DNA of 6,929 nucleotides from CAZTNW01 sp964614945 (GCA_964614945.1 CAZTNW010000017.1:1-6929), one strand, 5' to 3'. Positions 1-5,561 are shown, counted from the first letter of the stretch. Notes: generated from the sequence alone by a model not told the origin. Made by a program: numbers and translations.

Positions 1-86
1 ATCTAAAGTCCTCGATGTCCAATATTATACATTGGTGTTTAAAAAGATTGTCCTTCATTTTATAAATTATTCATATATTTTTTTGT

Positions 87-152
87 ATGGCAATTTATGT
101 TACAAGATGGATTAAAACAGACCCTATTTGAGGTATCAATTATATTTGGTTT
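87..152 (+). pseudogene. Decayed 5' fragment of a second copy of the 90-residue gene
   Basis: The first 14 codons match the start of the intact 90-residue gene at 4686: 38 of 42 bases are identical, including an unbroken 26-base run, and the reading is M-A-I-Y-V-T-R-W-I-K-T-D-P-I. An extra T then creates an in-frame TGA at 129-131. A compensating one-base loss follows, and similarity continues weakly to about 150 (ATCAAT, ATTTGG) before fading into A/T runs. The similarity extends upstream: bases 52-68 (CCTTCATTTTATAAATT) resemble 4649-4665 before the intact gene, so a promoter with its TATA box at about 58-67 was duplicated with the coding start. No later part of the gene is recognisable. 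This is a broken relict; translation of a 14-residue peptide cannot be excluded but is unlikely to matter. Confidence 0.75.
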
Positions 153-237
153 AAAAAAAATCTTTTCTTTTTGCCTTTTAACCATATTTAGTTTATTAAA
201 ATTAATTTTTAATTATTGCTAATCAATATTGGATAAA

Positions 238-245
238 TTTATATA
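238..245 (+). promoter_or_regulatory. TATA box of the subtilase gene
   Basis: TTTATATA matches the archaeal box A. Transcription would start about 25 bases downstream, near 267-270, giving a leader of about 22-25 bases that includes the ribosome-binding site at 281-285. Placement rests on consensus and spacing only. Confidence 0.6.
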
Positions 246-280
246 CTGACAATGTTTTTCAATAATATCTATTATGGTTT

Positions 281-285
281 AGGTG
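281..285 (+). promoter_or_regulatory. Ribosome-binding site that sets the subtilase start
   Basis: AGGTG lies six bases before the ATG at 292 and matches part of the archaeal Shine-Dalgarno consensus GGAGGTG. It overlaps the in-frame GTG at 283, which makes that codon a poor start and supports ATG 292. Confidence 0.6.
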
Positions 286-291
286 GTTAAA

Positions 292-1725
292 ATGAAAAGA
301 AAATCAGGAATATTATTAATGGCCTTACTTATTTTTTCCATCGTTCCCTCATTTGGGGATGATACAAACTGGAAAAAAATGGACGAAATTGTAAAAGAAA
401 AAGTTGAAAACGGGGAAGACAGTATTGATGTAATAGTGCAATTCACGATTCTTAATGAAGTCGCAGAAAAAATAATTAATAAAACTGGCAAACAAATAAA
501 ATACAAATATCCTTCAATCAATTCCGTAGCAATGACATTAGATTCTAAAGATATTATCTCAATGATCGAAAATCCTCAGGTTGTAAAGATATGGCATGAT
601 GATATGGTTGCAATAACTAGTGATATTTTAACATCAAATGCAGGCGAAGTTACGATACAAGGATTTATTGCAAATGATACGATAAAAGCTACATCTGTTA
701 GGAATCTAGGCTTTACGGGAAAAGGGGTAACAGTGGCTGTCTTAGATACTGGACTTAGAAAGACTCACTTAGAGTTTCAAGGAAAAGTTGTAGCTGAATA
801 CGACTTTGTCAATGACGATTCAGACGCAACTGATGACCATGGTCATGGAACAGCAGTTTCCTCACTGATATGTGGAAATTACATGACTGCTTCTAAATGG
901 GCATCTTTTTGGCCTAATGATCAAATGGGGGCAACCTCAAGCAACTATTTGGGTGTAGCTCCCGATGCAAAATTAATTCCTCTCAAAGTACTTAATGAAG
1001 CGGGTATGGGGCTTTCGTCCCAAGTAATGGCTGGAATGCAGTGGTGTATAGATAACAAAAATAAATATGGAATTAAAGTTGTTAACATGAGCCTCGGCGG
1101 GAATGGGCAGAATGATGGTTCAAGTCCACAAAGTCAGTTGGCAAACACTATGGTGGACGCAGGTATTGTTGTCTGCATAGCCGCTGGCAATGACGGCCCA
1201 GAGTATAAGACCGTTGATATTCCGGGTGATGCGTCAAAGGCAATTACAGTGGGAGGGATAAAAGATAGAACTTTCACCAATCCAGGAGATAACTGGATAT
1301 TCACCCTTGCCTACCCATGCCAAATGTACTGCGTTACACCAGGATCAAGTTGCTCATCAAGGGGGCCAACATTAGATGGGAGAGCAAAGCCGGATGTTGT
1401 CGCATCCGCTGAAGACATGTTTACAGCCTCATACATATCAGATAATATGTATCAGCCAGGAGTTGATGGAACAAGTTTCGCATCTCCGATAGTGGCAGGA
1501 GCATGTGCAGTAATAGTGCAAAGGCATCCCAACTGGACACCTTACCAAGTAAAAGAAGCTTTGATGAGAACTGCAACTCCAATATCAAACGCAGGGATAT
1601 ACGATCAGGGCGCAGGGTTAATAAACGTTCAAAAAGCAATATCGTACAGACAAGCATCCGATAGGAGCTCAGTGATACCAAAAATATTAGAAATATTGAA
1701 AAAGAATAAAGAAAAGAATAAGTAA
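292..1725 (+). CDS. Secreted subtilisin-like serine protease (peptidase family S8)
   Basis: A 477-residue endopeptidase precursor. Residues 1-22 form a signal peptide (KRK, hydrophobic core, likely cleavage after SFG). Residues about 45-104 look like an inhibitor I9-type propeptide that normally assists folding and is then removed. The catalytic domain carries the full S8 set: Asp152 in VLDTG, His185 in DDHGHGT, the oxyanion Asn300 in AAGNDGP and Ser395 in GTSFASP, with the supporting NMSLGG and SSRGPTLDGRAKPDV motifs. The protein ends in a short Lys-rich tail without PKD, sorting or membrane domains, so it is probably released or loosely surface-bound. Its role is likely degradation of external protein for peptides; the substrate is unknown. 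A GTG at 283 would add three residues, but the Shine-Dalgarno site favours 292. It is transcribed alone and converges with the next gene. Confidence 0.95.
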   Translation: MKRKSGILLMALLIFSIVPSFGDDTNWKKMDEIVKEKVENGEDSIDVIVQFTILNEVAEKIINKTGKQIKYKYPSINSVAMTLDSKDIISMIENPQVVKIWHDDMVAITSDILTSNAGEVTIQGFIANDTIKATSVRNLGFTGKGVTVAVLDTGLRKTHLEFQGKVVAEYDFVNDDSDATDDHGHGTAVSSLICGNYMTASKWASFWPNDQMGATSSNYLGVAPDAKLIPLKVLNEAGMGLSSQVMAGMQWCIDNKNKYGIKVVNMSLGGNGQNDGSSPQSQLANTMVDAGIVVCIAAGNDGPEYKTVDIPGDASKAITVGGIKDRTFTNPGDNWIFTLAYPCQMYCVTPGSSCSSRGPTLDGRAKPDVVASAEDMFTASYISDNMYQPGVDGTSFASPIVAGACAVIVQRHPNWTPYQVKEALMRTATPISNAGIYDQGAGLINVQKAISYRQASDRSSVIPKILEILKKNKEKNK

Positions 1726-1753
1726 ATTTTTTTTAATTTTATATCTTTTTTCA
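1726..1753 (+). terminator. Oligo-T terminator after the subtilase
   Basis: Starting three bases after the stop codon there are T-runs of eight, four and six (1728-1735 and onward) with no strong hairpin. This is the usual archaeal oligo-T form of intrinsic termination. Confidence 0.5.
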
Positions 1754-1801
1754 ATTGTTTAGTCCGGCCGTACCTCTAAGGCCAAAGAACTATAACGCTT
1801 T

Positions 1802-1813
1802 AAAAATAAAAAA
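1802..1813 (-). terminator. Oligo-T terminator after the 189-residue gene
   Basis: Read on the minus strand, TTTTTTATTTTT lies about 18-30 bases past the stop codon of the secreted-protein gene. It is the best termination signal on that strand in the convergent gap. No stem-loop of note accompanies it. Confidence 0.4.
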
Positions 1814-1831
1814 TTTATATTTGAGTCTCAT

Positions 1832-2401
1832 TTACCTTTTTTGTGTGTAGTCCCAGCATATCTTCCATATTGGTAAATCTGCACACGTAGGGTCAAATAT
1901 CTTGTAGTGAACTGGCGTTCTTGGATGGTCTGTTCCTATGTCAAATTTTGGATCTTTTGATACCTTTGTTTCGGGAACTATTAATGCAACAACACCTGTT
2001 GTTGTATAACCAAACATAGTTACAGGCTTTGATGCTCTCCTTTGAATGGCTACCTTTGTCTTCTGAGATATCACTCCATTGTCAGGTCTTGCCTTTATAG
2101 TGGTCTTGAACCCCTTGCCGCTTGGATCCCTTTCCCTGTCCATGATGTAATTAGGATTTCCCAATTCAAAGAAAATCCTTTCGCTCATATATATCTTGTC
2201 AAACTGGTCAAGGTACTTTATGTCTTCAAGTTTTATCTGACCACTTTCAGGCATTGGCACTATGACGTAATCTTCGCCCTGTATCCTGCTTTTTACATTG
2301 TCATTTGGGGTATCAAGTACAAGCGTCTTTGCAGACACAAACGATGCCGAACACAATATAACCAATATAGCCACTAGGGCAATAGAAAATATCTTTCTCA
2401 T
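1832..2401 (-). CDS. Secreted protein of unknown family, 189 residues
   Basis: I do not recognise the family. Residues 1-24 are a clear signal peptide (MRKIF, a hydrophobic stretch, then SFVSA with likely cleavage before Lys25). The mature part of about 165 residues is mixed and polar, with no second membrane segment. Short blocks suggest beta strands (KTLVLDT, YVIVPM, KVAIQRR, VVALIVPE). It has two late cysteines, Cys173 and Cys182, which could form a disulfide; Cys17 inside the signal peptide lacks a proper lipobox. The start at 2401 is chosen because GGAGG sits six bases upstream; an ATG eight codons earlier (2425) would place that site inside the gene. It has its own promoter with a palindromic element shared with the gene at 5036-5434. 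It is probably extracellular or lies at the cell surface; function unknown. Confidence 0.85.
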   Translation of the reverse strand: MRKIFSIALVAILVILCSASFVSAKTLVLDTPNDNVKSRIQGEDYVIVPMPESGQIKLEDIKYLDQFDKIYMSERIFFELGNPNYIMDRERDPSGKGFKTTIKARPDNGVISQKTKVAIQRRASKPVTMFGYTTTGVVALIVPETKVSKDPKFDIGTDHPRTPVHYKIFDPTCADLPIWKICWDYTQKR

Positions 2402-2407
2402 TTTTTT

Positions 2408-2412
2408 CCTCC
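2408..2412 (-). promoter_or_regulatory. Shine-Dalgarno site of the 189-residue gene
   Basis: GGAGG on the minus strand (CCTCC on plus) lies exactly six bases before the ATG at 2401. It is the strongest ribosome-binding site in the window and decides this start. Confidence 0.8.
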
Positions 2413-2437
2413 ATATTATATTCAATTAGAATATTTC

Positions 2438-2497
2438 TTTTCCATATATATAAAGATATGGAAAAAAATAGGGAAAATAGGGAAAAATTTGTTTTCC
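2438..2497 (-). promoter_or_regulatory. Promoter with TATA box inside a 10-bp inverted repeat, plus a second inverted repeat
   Basis: TTTTCCATAT (2438-2447) and ATATGGAAAA (2456-2465) are perfect 10-base inverted arms around an 8-base spacer. The minus-strand TATA box TTTATATA (2454 to 2447) lies mostly in that spacer, so initiation would fall near 2424, with a leader of about 23 bases that includes the GGAGG site. Farther from the gene, GGAAAA (2481-2486) and TTTTCC (2492-2497) form a second inverted repeat. The same two-part layout, including an identical 22-base block (2456-2477), recurs at 5448-5503 before another gene. This looks like an operator for a dimeric regulator; the regulator is not identified. 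Confidence 0.65.
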
Positions 2498-2607
2498 ACA
2501 TTAATAAGTGTCGCTAAAAATTAAGGTTTCTCAAATTAAGTGTCAAGGGCTAACTGAAGGAATAAAAAGAAGCAAATAAGAATCGTTTACATTTAGGGCC
2601 ACATATA

Positions 2608-4059
2608 CTATGGCAAAACTACATTTCTCAAAATTGGGTCTATTTTCAAAGAAGGATCTAATTGCTCAGCTTTGTCAAAATATTGTTGAGCTTCTATACG
2701 CGCCCCAAGGTTAAAAAACGCCCATCCTTTTCTATACCAAGCCTCTGCATAATTAGGATCTATTTCAATTGCCTTGTCAAAACAATCAATAGCTTCGTAG
2801 TATTTATCTTGAGACCAACCAAGCAGAATTCCTTTGTTGTACCATAAAGGTGCATACTCCGGATATATCTCAATACCTTTATCATAATACATTAGAGCTT
2901 CTGAGATATCAAGTTGGGTATTTCTCTGAACTAATTTTCCTTTTTCATTCCATATAATGCCCAAAACATTAGACACCTTATCCAGATCTGCTTTGTCTAT
3001 TTCGATTTGAGAGGCGTATTCCAAAGCCTTATCTAATTTTGATATTGCATTATCATATTTTTTCTCGTTATAGAAAGATACCCCTTCATTGTAGTATGTC
3101 CAAAAATAAGATTTAGTTATGTATTCTTGAGCACCAACATCATTTCCACCTAAAATTAGATATTTTTCTAAGTATATTATTGATGCATCATATTTTTTCA
3201 AATTGAATAATGAAACTCCTTTGTTGTACCAAGCCTCCACATAATTAGGATCTATTTCAATTACTTTATCATAACAGGTTATTGCGTCAGAGTGCCTCCC
3301 AAGTTGTTGAAGCGTAACTCCTTTGTTGTACCATGCTTCTTTGTAGTTCGGGTCTATGGCAATAGCCTTGTCATAAGCCTGTATAGCTTCGGTGTACCTT
3401 CCTAGTTCGTCAAGTGTAACTCCTTTGTTGTTCCATGCTTCTTTGTAGTTCGGGTCTATGGCAATAGCCTTATCATAACAAGCTATAGCTTCTTGGTACT
3501 TTTTAAGGTAGTAAAGTGCATATCCTTTGTTGTACCATGCACCTGCATAATTTGGATCTATACCAATTGCCTTGTCAAAGCAGGTTATTGCATTGGAATA
3601 ATTTCCTTGCTCCCCAAGTGCAATTCCTTTGTGATTCCATGCATGTGTCAAATATTCCTTGGATTTGGCATAATTAGAATCAATTTCTAAAGCCTTGTCA
3701 AAACTAGCTATCGCCTCGTCATACTTTTCTTGATTGTAAAATGCGACACCTTCGTTGTAGTACTTGTCTGCGTTGGGCATCATTGCAAATACTGCTGCAA
3801 TTAGTATAATGACTCCAACTACCGCTACTGCAGCTATCTTGCCCTTGTTATTTTGAGGCACAGGCGTTTCGGGATTCAAATTCGTTTTTCCCACATCGCT
3901 ATATATCTGGGTCTTAGTCTCTTTTGGCGTAAAATCTGAATATATCTGTGTCTTATAATCCTCAAATATAACATTAGTAATTTCAGTACCACAATAAGGA
4001 CAAGTCTTCCAACTTTTTCCTATTTCTTCCCCACATTTAGGGCATTTAAGTGAAGACAT
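2608..4059 (-). CDS. Membrane-anchored zinc-ribbon and TPR-repeat protein
   Basis: A 483-residue protein. An N-terminal zinc ribbon has Cys6, Cys9, Cys20 and Cys23 (CPKCG...CPYCG). A polar linker follows, containing KTQIYSD twice (36-42, 49-55). One membrane helix spans about 74-93 (start IAAVAVVGV), and then about ten tetratricopeptide repeats run from about 97 to the end, many with AWYNKG and IDPNY signatures. TPR arrays bind other proteins, so a scaffold role is likely; the partner is unknown. The Lys residues before the helix suggest the zinc ribbon is inside and the TPR array outside (positive-inside rule, an inference). Start 4059 puts the ribbon right at the N-terminus. An in-frame ATG at 4068, about 24 bases from the TATA box, would make a nearly leaderless start three residues longer; the far upstream ATG at 4116 lies before the TATA box and is unlikely. 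Confidence 0.85.
   Translation of the reverse strand: MSSLKCPKCGEEIGKSWKTCPYCGTEITNVIFEDYKTQIYSDFTPKETKTQIYSDVGKTNLNPETPVPQNNKGKIAAVAVVGVIILIAAVFAMMPNADKYYNEGVAFYNQEKYDEAIASFDKALEIDSNYAKSKEYLTHAWNHKGIALGEQGNYSNAITCFDKAIGIDPNYAGAWYNKGYALYYLKKYQEAIACYDKAIAIDPNYKEAWNNKGVTLDELGRYTEAIQAYDKAIAIDPNYKEAWYNKGVTLQQLGRHSDAITCYDKVIEIDPNYVEAWYNKGVSLFNLKKYDASIIYLEKYLILGGNDVGAQEYITKSYFWTYYNEGVSFYNEKKYDNAISKLDKALEYASQIEIDKADLDKVSNVLGIIWNEKGKLVQRNTQLDISEALMYYDKGIEIYPEYAPLWYNKGILLGWSQDKYYEAIDCFDKAIEIDPNYAEAWYRKGWAFFNLGARIEAQQYFDKAEQLDPSLKIDPILRNVVLP
3314..3492 (-). repeat. Near-identical tandem copies inside the TPR array, 102-bp period
   Basis: Bases 3314-3390 and 3416-3492 match with seven differences in 77, and the first 63 bases differ at only two positions. 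The period is 102 bases, which is exactly one 34-residue TPR unit. The neighbouring repeats are much more diverged at DNA level, so this pair probably arose by recent duplication or gene conversion within the gene. Confidence 0.8.
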
Positions 4060-4087
4060 AAAAATCATTTCAAACTTGATTTTAGTA

Positions 4088-4105
4088 TATATAAATATTT
4101 GGAAA
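4088..4105 (-). promoter_or_regulatory. TATA box of the TPR gene with a weak copy of the shared operator
   Basis: The minus-strand TATA box is TTTATATA (4095 to 4088). Bases 4089-4105 match 2448-2464 of the palindromic promoter at 15 of 17 positions, covering the spacer and the right arm (ATTTGGAAA against ATATGGAAA). The left arm (TTTTAGTAT) is degenerate, so symmetry is not preserved. Initiation is expected near 4065. Confidence 0.5.
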
Positions 4106-4145
4106 TAATGGGGCAAATATCAAAGATCTAGAATCCAAAAATAAA

Positions 4146-4511
4146 CTACTCTTTCTTCCAGTTCCAGAACTTGTTATTGGGCATCACGTGCCACTCCGTA
4201 TCCCTGCATTCCGTCCTCACCGGCAGCCAAGTGCCCTTGATCTTTTTCATGGGACATATGTAGCAGGGGGCTGGGCTTTGTTTTTTCGGATTGTCTTGAT
4301 AGTTGCACCTGATGTATGAAAATGATCTGCTGACATGCGATCTCTTGACGTGTGGGCAGACTATAGTGCCACAACGATCCCATGTCGATACTATTCTTAT
4401 GCACCTGTCGTGCACCTTCATCTTCCTGATGCTCACATACTCAGGTATAGTCTTCTGGATCTGCATCCTATAAAAAAGTTCAAGTCTAGTTTGCGTCAAG
4501 TTGTTGCTCAT
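4146..4511 (-). CDS. Cys-rich orphan protein of 121 residues, unknown function
   Basis: I do not recognise this protein. It is basic and aromatic with seven cysteines (37, 47, 52, 69, 83, 86, 102), including CYIC at 83-86 and CPH at 52-54, so metal binding or disulfides are possible. There is no signal peptide or membrane segment. Reality as a gene is supported by arginine codons that are nearly all AGA/AGG (one CGT), a preference for AAG and for C/G-ending codons, and a TATA-like ATAATATT about 25 bases before the ATG, which suggests a leaderless transcript. By eye its GC content, in the mid-forties percent, is clearly above its surroundings, which hints at separate origin. Shorter overlapping frames on both strands look non-coding. 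An internal ATG at 4466 is a possible later start. Confidence 0.6.
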   Translation of the reverse strand: MSNNLTQTRLELFYRMQIQKTIPEYVSIRKMKVHDRCIRIVSTWDRCGTIVCPHVKRSHVSRSFSYIRCNYQDNPKKQSPAPCYICPMKKIKGTWLPVRTECRDTEWHVMPNNKFWNWKKE

Positions 4512-4518
4512 GGCCTTA

Positions 4519-4531
4519 ATTTTAGGGCCAG
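4519..4531 (+). repeat. Dispersed ATTTTAGGGCCAG motif, copy 1
   Basis: This 13-base string is repeated exactly at 4574-4586 in the same divergent intergenic region. Near-copies are seen at 2591-2601 and 5502-5514. It lies just upstream of the 121-residue gene start, between that gene and its TATA-like box. Function unknown. Confidence 0.4.
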
Positions 4532-4532
4532 G

Positions 4533-4540
4533 AATATTAT
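4533..4540 (-). promoter_or_regulatory. Possible TATA box of the Cys-rich orphan gene
   Basis: ATAATATT on the minus strand is centred about 25 bases before the ATG at 4511, which would fit leaderless transcription. The match to box A is imperfect and no Shine-Dalgarno site is present. Confidence 0.35.
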
Positions 4541-4573
4541 CGCTATCCTAGCGTGAAAATGTATTTAGGGTTT

Positions 4574-4586
4574 ATTTTAGGGCCAG
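4574..4586 (+). repeat. Dispersed ATTTTAGGGCCAG motif, copy 2
   Basis: An exact second copy of the string at 4519-4531, 55 bases away, between the divergent 121-residue and 90-residue genes. The 174-base gap also holds the two promoters; nothing else is evident there. Confidence 0.4.
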
Positions 4587-4655
4587 AATAATTCGTGAAA
4601 TAAAAAAGAGAAATAAATCATCTCTCCTTTTAGTTCATTTTAATTTGGCCTTTCA

Positions 4656-4665
4656 TTTTTAAATT
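4656..4665 (+). promoter_or_regulatory. TATA box of the 90-residue gene
   Basis: TTTTTAAATT is centred about 25 bases before the ATG at 4686, so transcription probably begins at or next to the start codon. The preceding bases resemble 52-68 upstream of the relict copy at the left end, which supports this as the real promoter. Confidence 0.55.
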
Positions 4666-4685
4666 GATAATCAAAACATCGCTCT

Positions 4686-4958
4686 ATGACAATATACGTT
4701 ACAAGATGGATTAAAACAGACCCCATTGAGGGCGTCAATAGAATCTATGGATTAAATTACCTTATGGCAAATGATATGGTGAAATGCCTGGGCTATAACG
4801 CCAAAGTGCTTAAGTATAAGGACAATGAGAACTCAGGATACAAATATTGTGTGGAAGTTCCAAGCGGCCTTTTCATGATATTCGGGAGGGGGGATAAAAT
4901 AGAGATATTTCTTAACTACCCCAATCAACAACTCGTATATATGATCGAGAAGGTCTGA
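4686..4958 (+). CDS. Small protein of unknown family, 90 residues, with a relict paralogue
   Basis: I do not recognise the family. The protein is soluble, with no signal or membrane segment. The start MTIYVTRWIK looks like a beta strand, residues about 22-36 a helix (start GLNYLMANDM), and the rest strands separated by polar turns (KVLKYKD, YKYCVEVP, LFMIFG, KIEIFLNY), with cysteines at 34 and 55. A small alpha/beta fold is therefore plausible. There is no Shine-Dalgarno site, and a TATA-like box about 25 bases before the ATG suggests a leaderless transcript. The same promoter and first 14 codons occur as a broken copy at 52-150, so the gene belongs to a small duplicated family in this genome. 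It is the only plus-strand gene in the right two-thirds of the window. Confidence 0.75.
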   Translation: MTIYVTRWIKTDPIEGVNRIYGLNYLMANDMVKCLGYNAKVLKYKDNENSGYKYCVEVPSGLFMIFGRGDKIEIFLNYPNQQLVYMIEKV

Positions 4959-4996
4959 TTCAATATTAACATTAGTATAATCATTCAGTTTTACTT

Positions 4997-5002
4997 AAAA
5001 AA
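4997..5002 (-). terminator. Possible oligo-T terminator after the 132-residue gene
   Basis: Six Ts on the minus strand lie about 34 bases past the stop codon at 5036, within an AT-rich convergent gap of 77 bases. No hairpin of note; weak evidence. Confidence 0.3.
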
Positions 5003-5035
5003 CTATAATCTTATAATTATAAATTAGATTAAATT

Positions 5036-5434
5036 TTAGAATTTTCTTTGAACCTTTAACCATACTATTGCTGGTTTGTCTGTATCGTTAAATGCCACAA
5101 AATACCATTGCCCGTTGTGTGGTGTTTCTAATATGATAGGAAGCTCTTTAGCACTTTGAAGGTCCGAATATTCATATCTTTCATATAAACTAATTTTGTT
5201 ATAGTTTATGCTGTCTATCATCATCACTTTTGGATTGCCTGTTACAGTAAAATCAATCTTGAATAAATCTCCTTTGTCTGCGTTATAATAAAATCCCTTA
5301 ATCTCCCCTGGTTGAAGTGTATATGTTTCCTCTTTTCCTTGAAGTTCAAATATTGTGTCAAATATTAATGGAGAGGATATTAAAAATATCGATATGATGA
5401 TTCCTACAACTAAAATCTTTTTTATAATTCCCAT
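5036..5434 (-). CDS. Membrane-anchored or secreted protein with a beta-sandwich-like domain, 132 residues
   Basis: Residues 1-28 form a signal anchor or signal peptide (MGIIKK, then a long hydrophobic run ending near SSPLIF). The remaining roughly 100 residues look like a single beta-sandwich: an L-Q-P-G-E-I turn, GFYYNADKGDLFKIDFTV, then ILETPHNGQWYFVAFND and a closing AIVWLKV strand. This pattern resembles archaeal and bacterial PPC-type or GOLD-like domains that sit outside the cell, often attached to secreted enzymes; that match is by eye only. Start 5434 is chosen because the TATA box lies 26 bases upstream, making it leaderless; an ATG at 5521 would translate the promoter. Its promoter shares a composite palindrome with the 189-residue gene, so the two are probably co-regulated. 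Confidence 0.8.
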   Translation of the reverse strand: MGIIKKILVVGIIISIFLISSPLIFDTIFELQGKEETYTLQPGEIKGFYYNADKGDLFKIDFTVTGNPKVMMIDSINYNKISLYERYEYSDLQSAKELPIILETPHNGQWYFVAFNDTDKPAIVWLKVQRKF

Positions 5435-5447
5435 GCTTGCTAGAGGA

Positions 5448-5503
5448 TTTCCATATTTATAAGAATATGGAAAAAAATAGGGAAAAGAATAGATTTTCCA
5501 TAT
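5448..5503 (-). promoter_or_regulatory. Promoter with TATA box inside a 9-bp inverted repeat, plus a second inverted repeat
   Basis: TTTCCATAT (5448-5456) and ATATGGAAA (5465-5473) flank an 8-base spacer that holds most of the minus-strand TATA box CTTATAAA (5463 to 5456). Initiation would fall at the ATG at 5434. Farther upstream of the gene, GGAAAA (5481-5486) and TTTTCCATAT (5494-5503) repeat the theme. Bases 5465-5486 are identical to 2456-2477. Sequence between TATA box and start is unrelated at the two loci, so the similarity is confined to the control element. Confidence 0.65.
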
Positions 5504-5561
5504 TTTAAGGCCAGAAACCATTAAACGAATTGGCCCTATCTTTTAATAGAAGTTGGGAATG

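Noticed and set aside
19..35. CCAAT-N7-ATTGG inverted repeat near the left edge
   Set aside because: Five-base arms only, with no gene start nearby that it could control.
283..291. GTG at 283 as the subtilase start
   Set aside because: It overlaps the AGGTG ribosome-binding site; ATG 292 has correct spacing and begins a normal signal peptide.
1758..1800. GGCC...GGCC stretch in the convergent gap as a possible RNA or tRNA piece
   Set aside because: Only a four-base self-complementary pairing; no cloverleaf arms or conserved tRNA bases can be laid out.
2505..2544. TAAGTGTC repeated at 2505-2512 and 2537-2544 with GCTAA after each
   Set aside because: Too short and inexact (spacing to GCTAA differs) to call a repeat element; could be chance.
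3200..3760. Regular repeats resembling a CRISPR array
   Set aside because: The period is one TPR unit, the repeats are in frame, diverge gradually, and have no unique spacers.
4335..4556. Plus-strand open frame across the Cys-rich orphan, and a second minus-strand frame at 4174-4404
   Set aside because: No promoter or ribosome-binding site; codon use favours the 121-residue frame, so these appear to be shadows.
5011..5022. TTATAATTATAA palindrome in the convergent gap
   Set aside because: Pure A/T string in a very AT-rich spacer, expected by chance.
5435..5521. 29-residue N-terminal extension of the 132-residue protein
   Set aside because: It would translate the TATA box and the palindromic element, and it has no signal-peptide logic; the ATG at 5434 begins directly with a hydrophobic segment.
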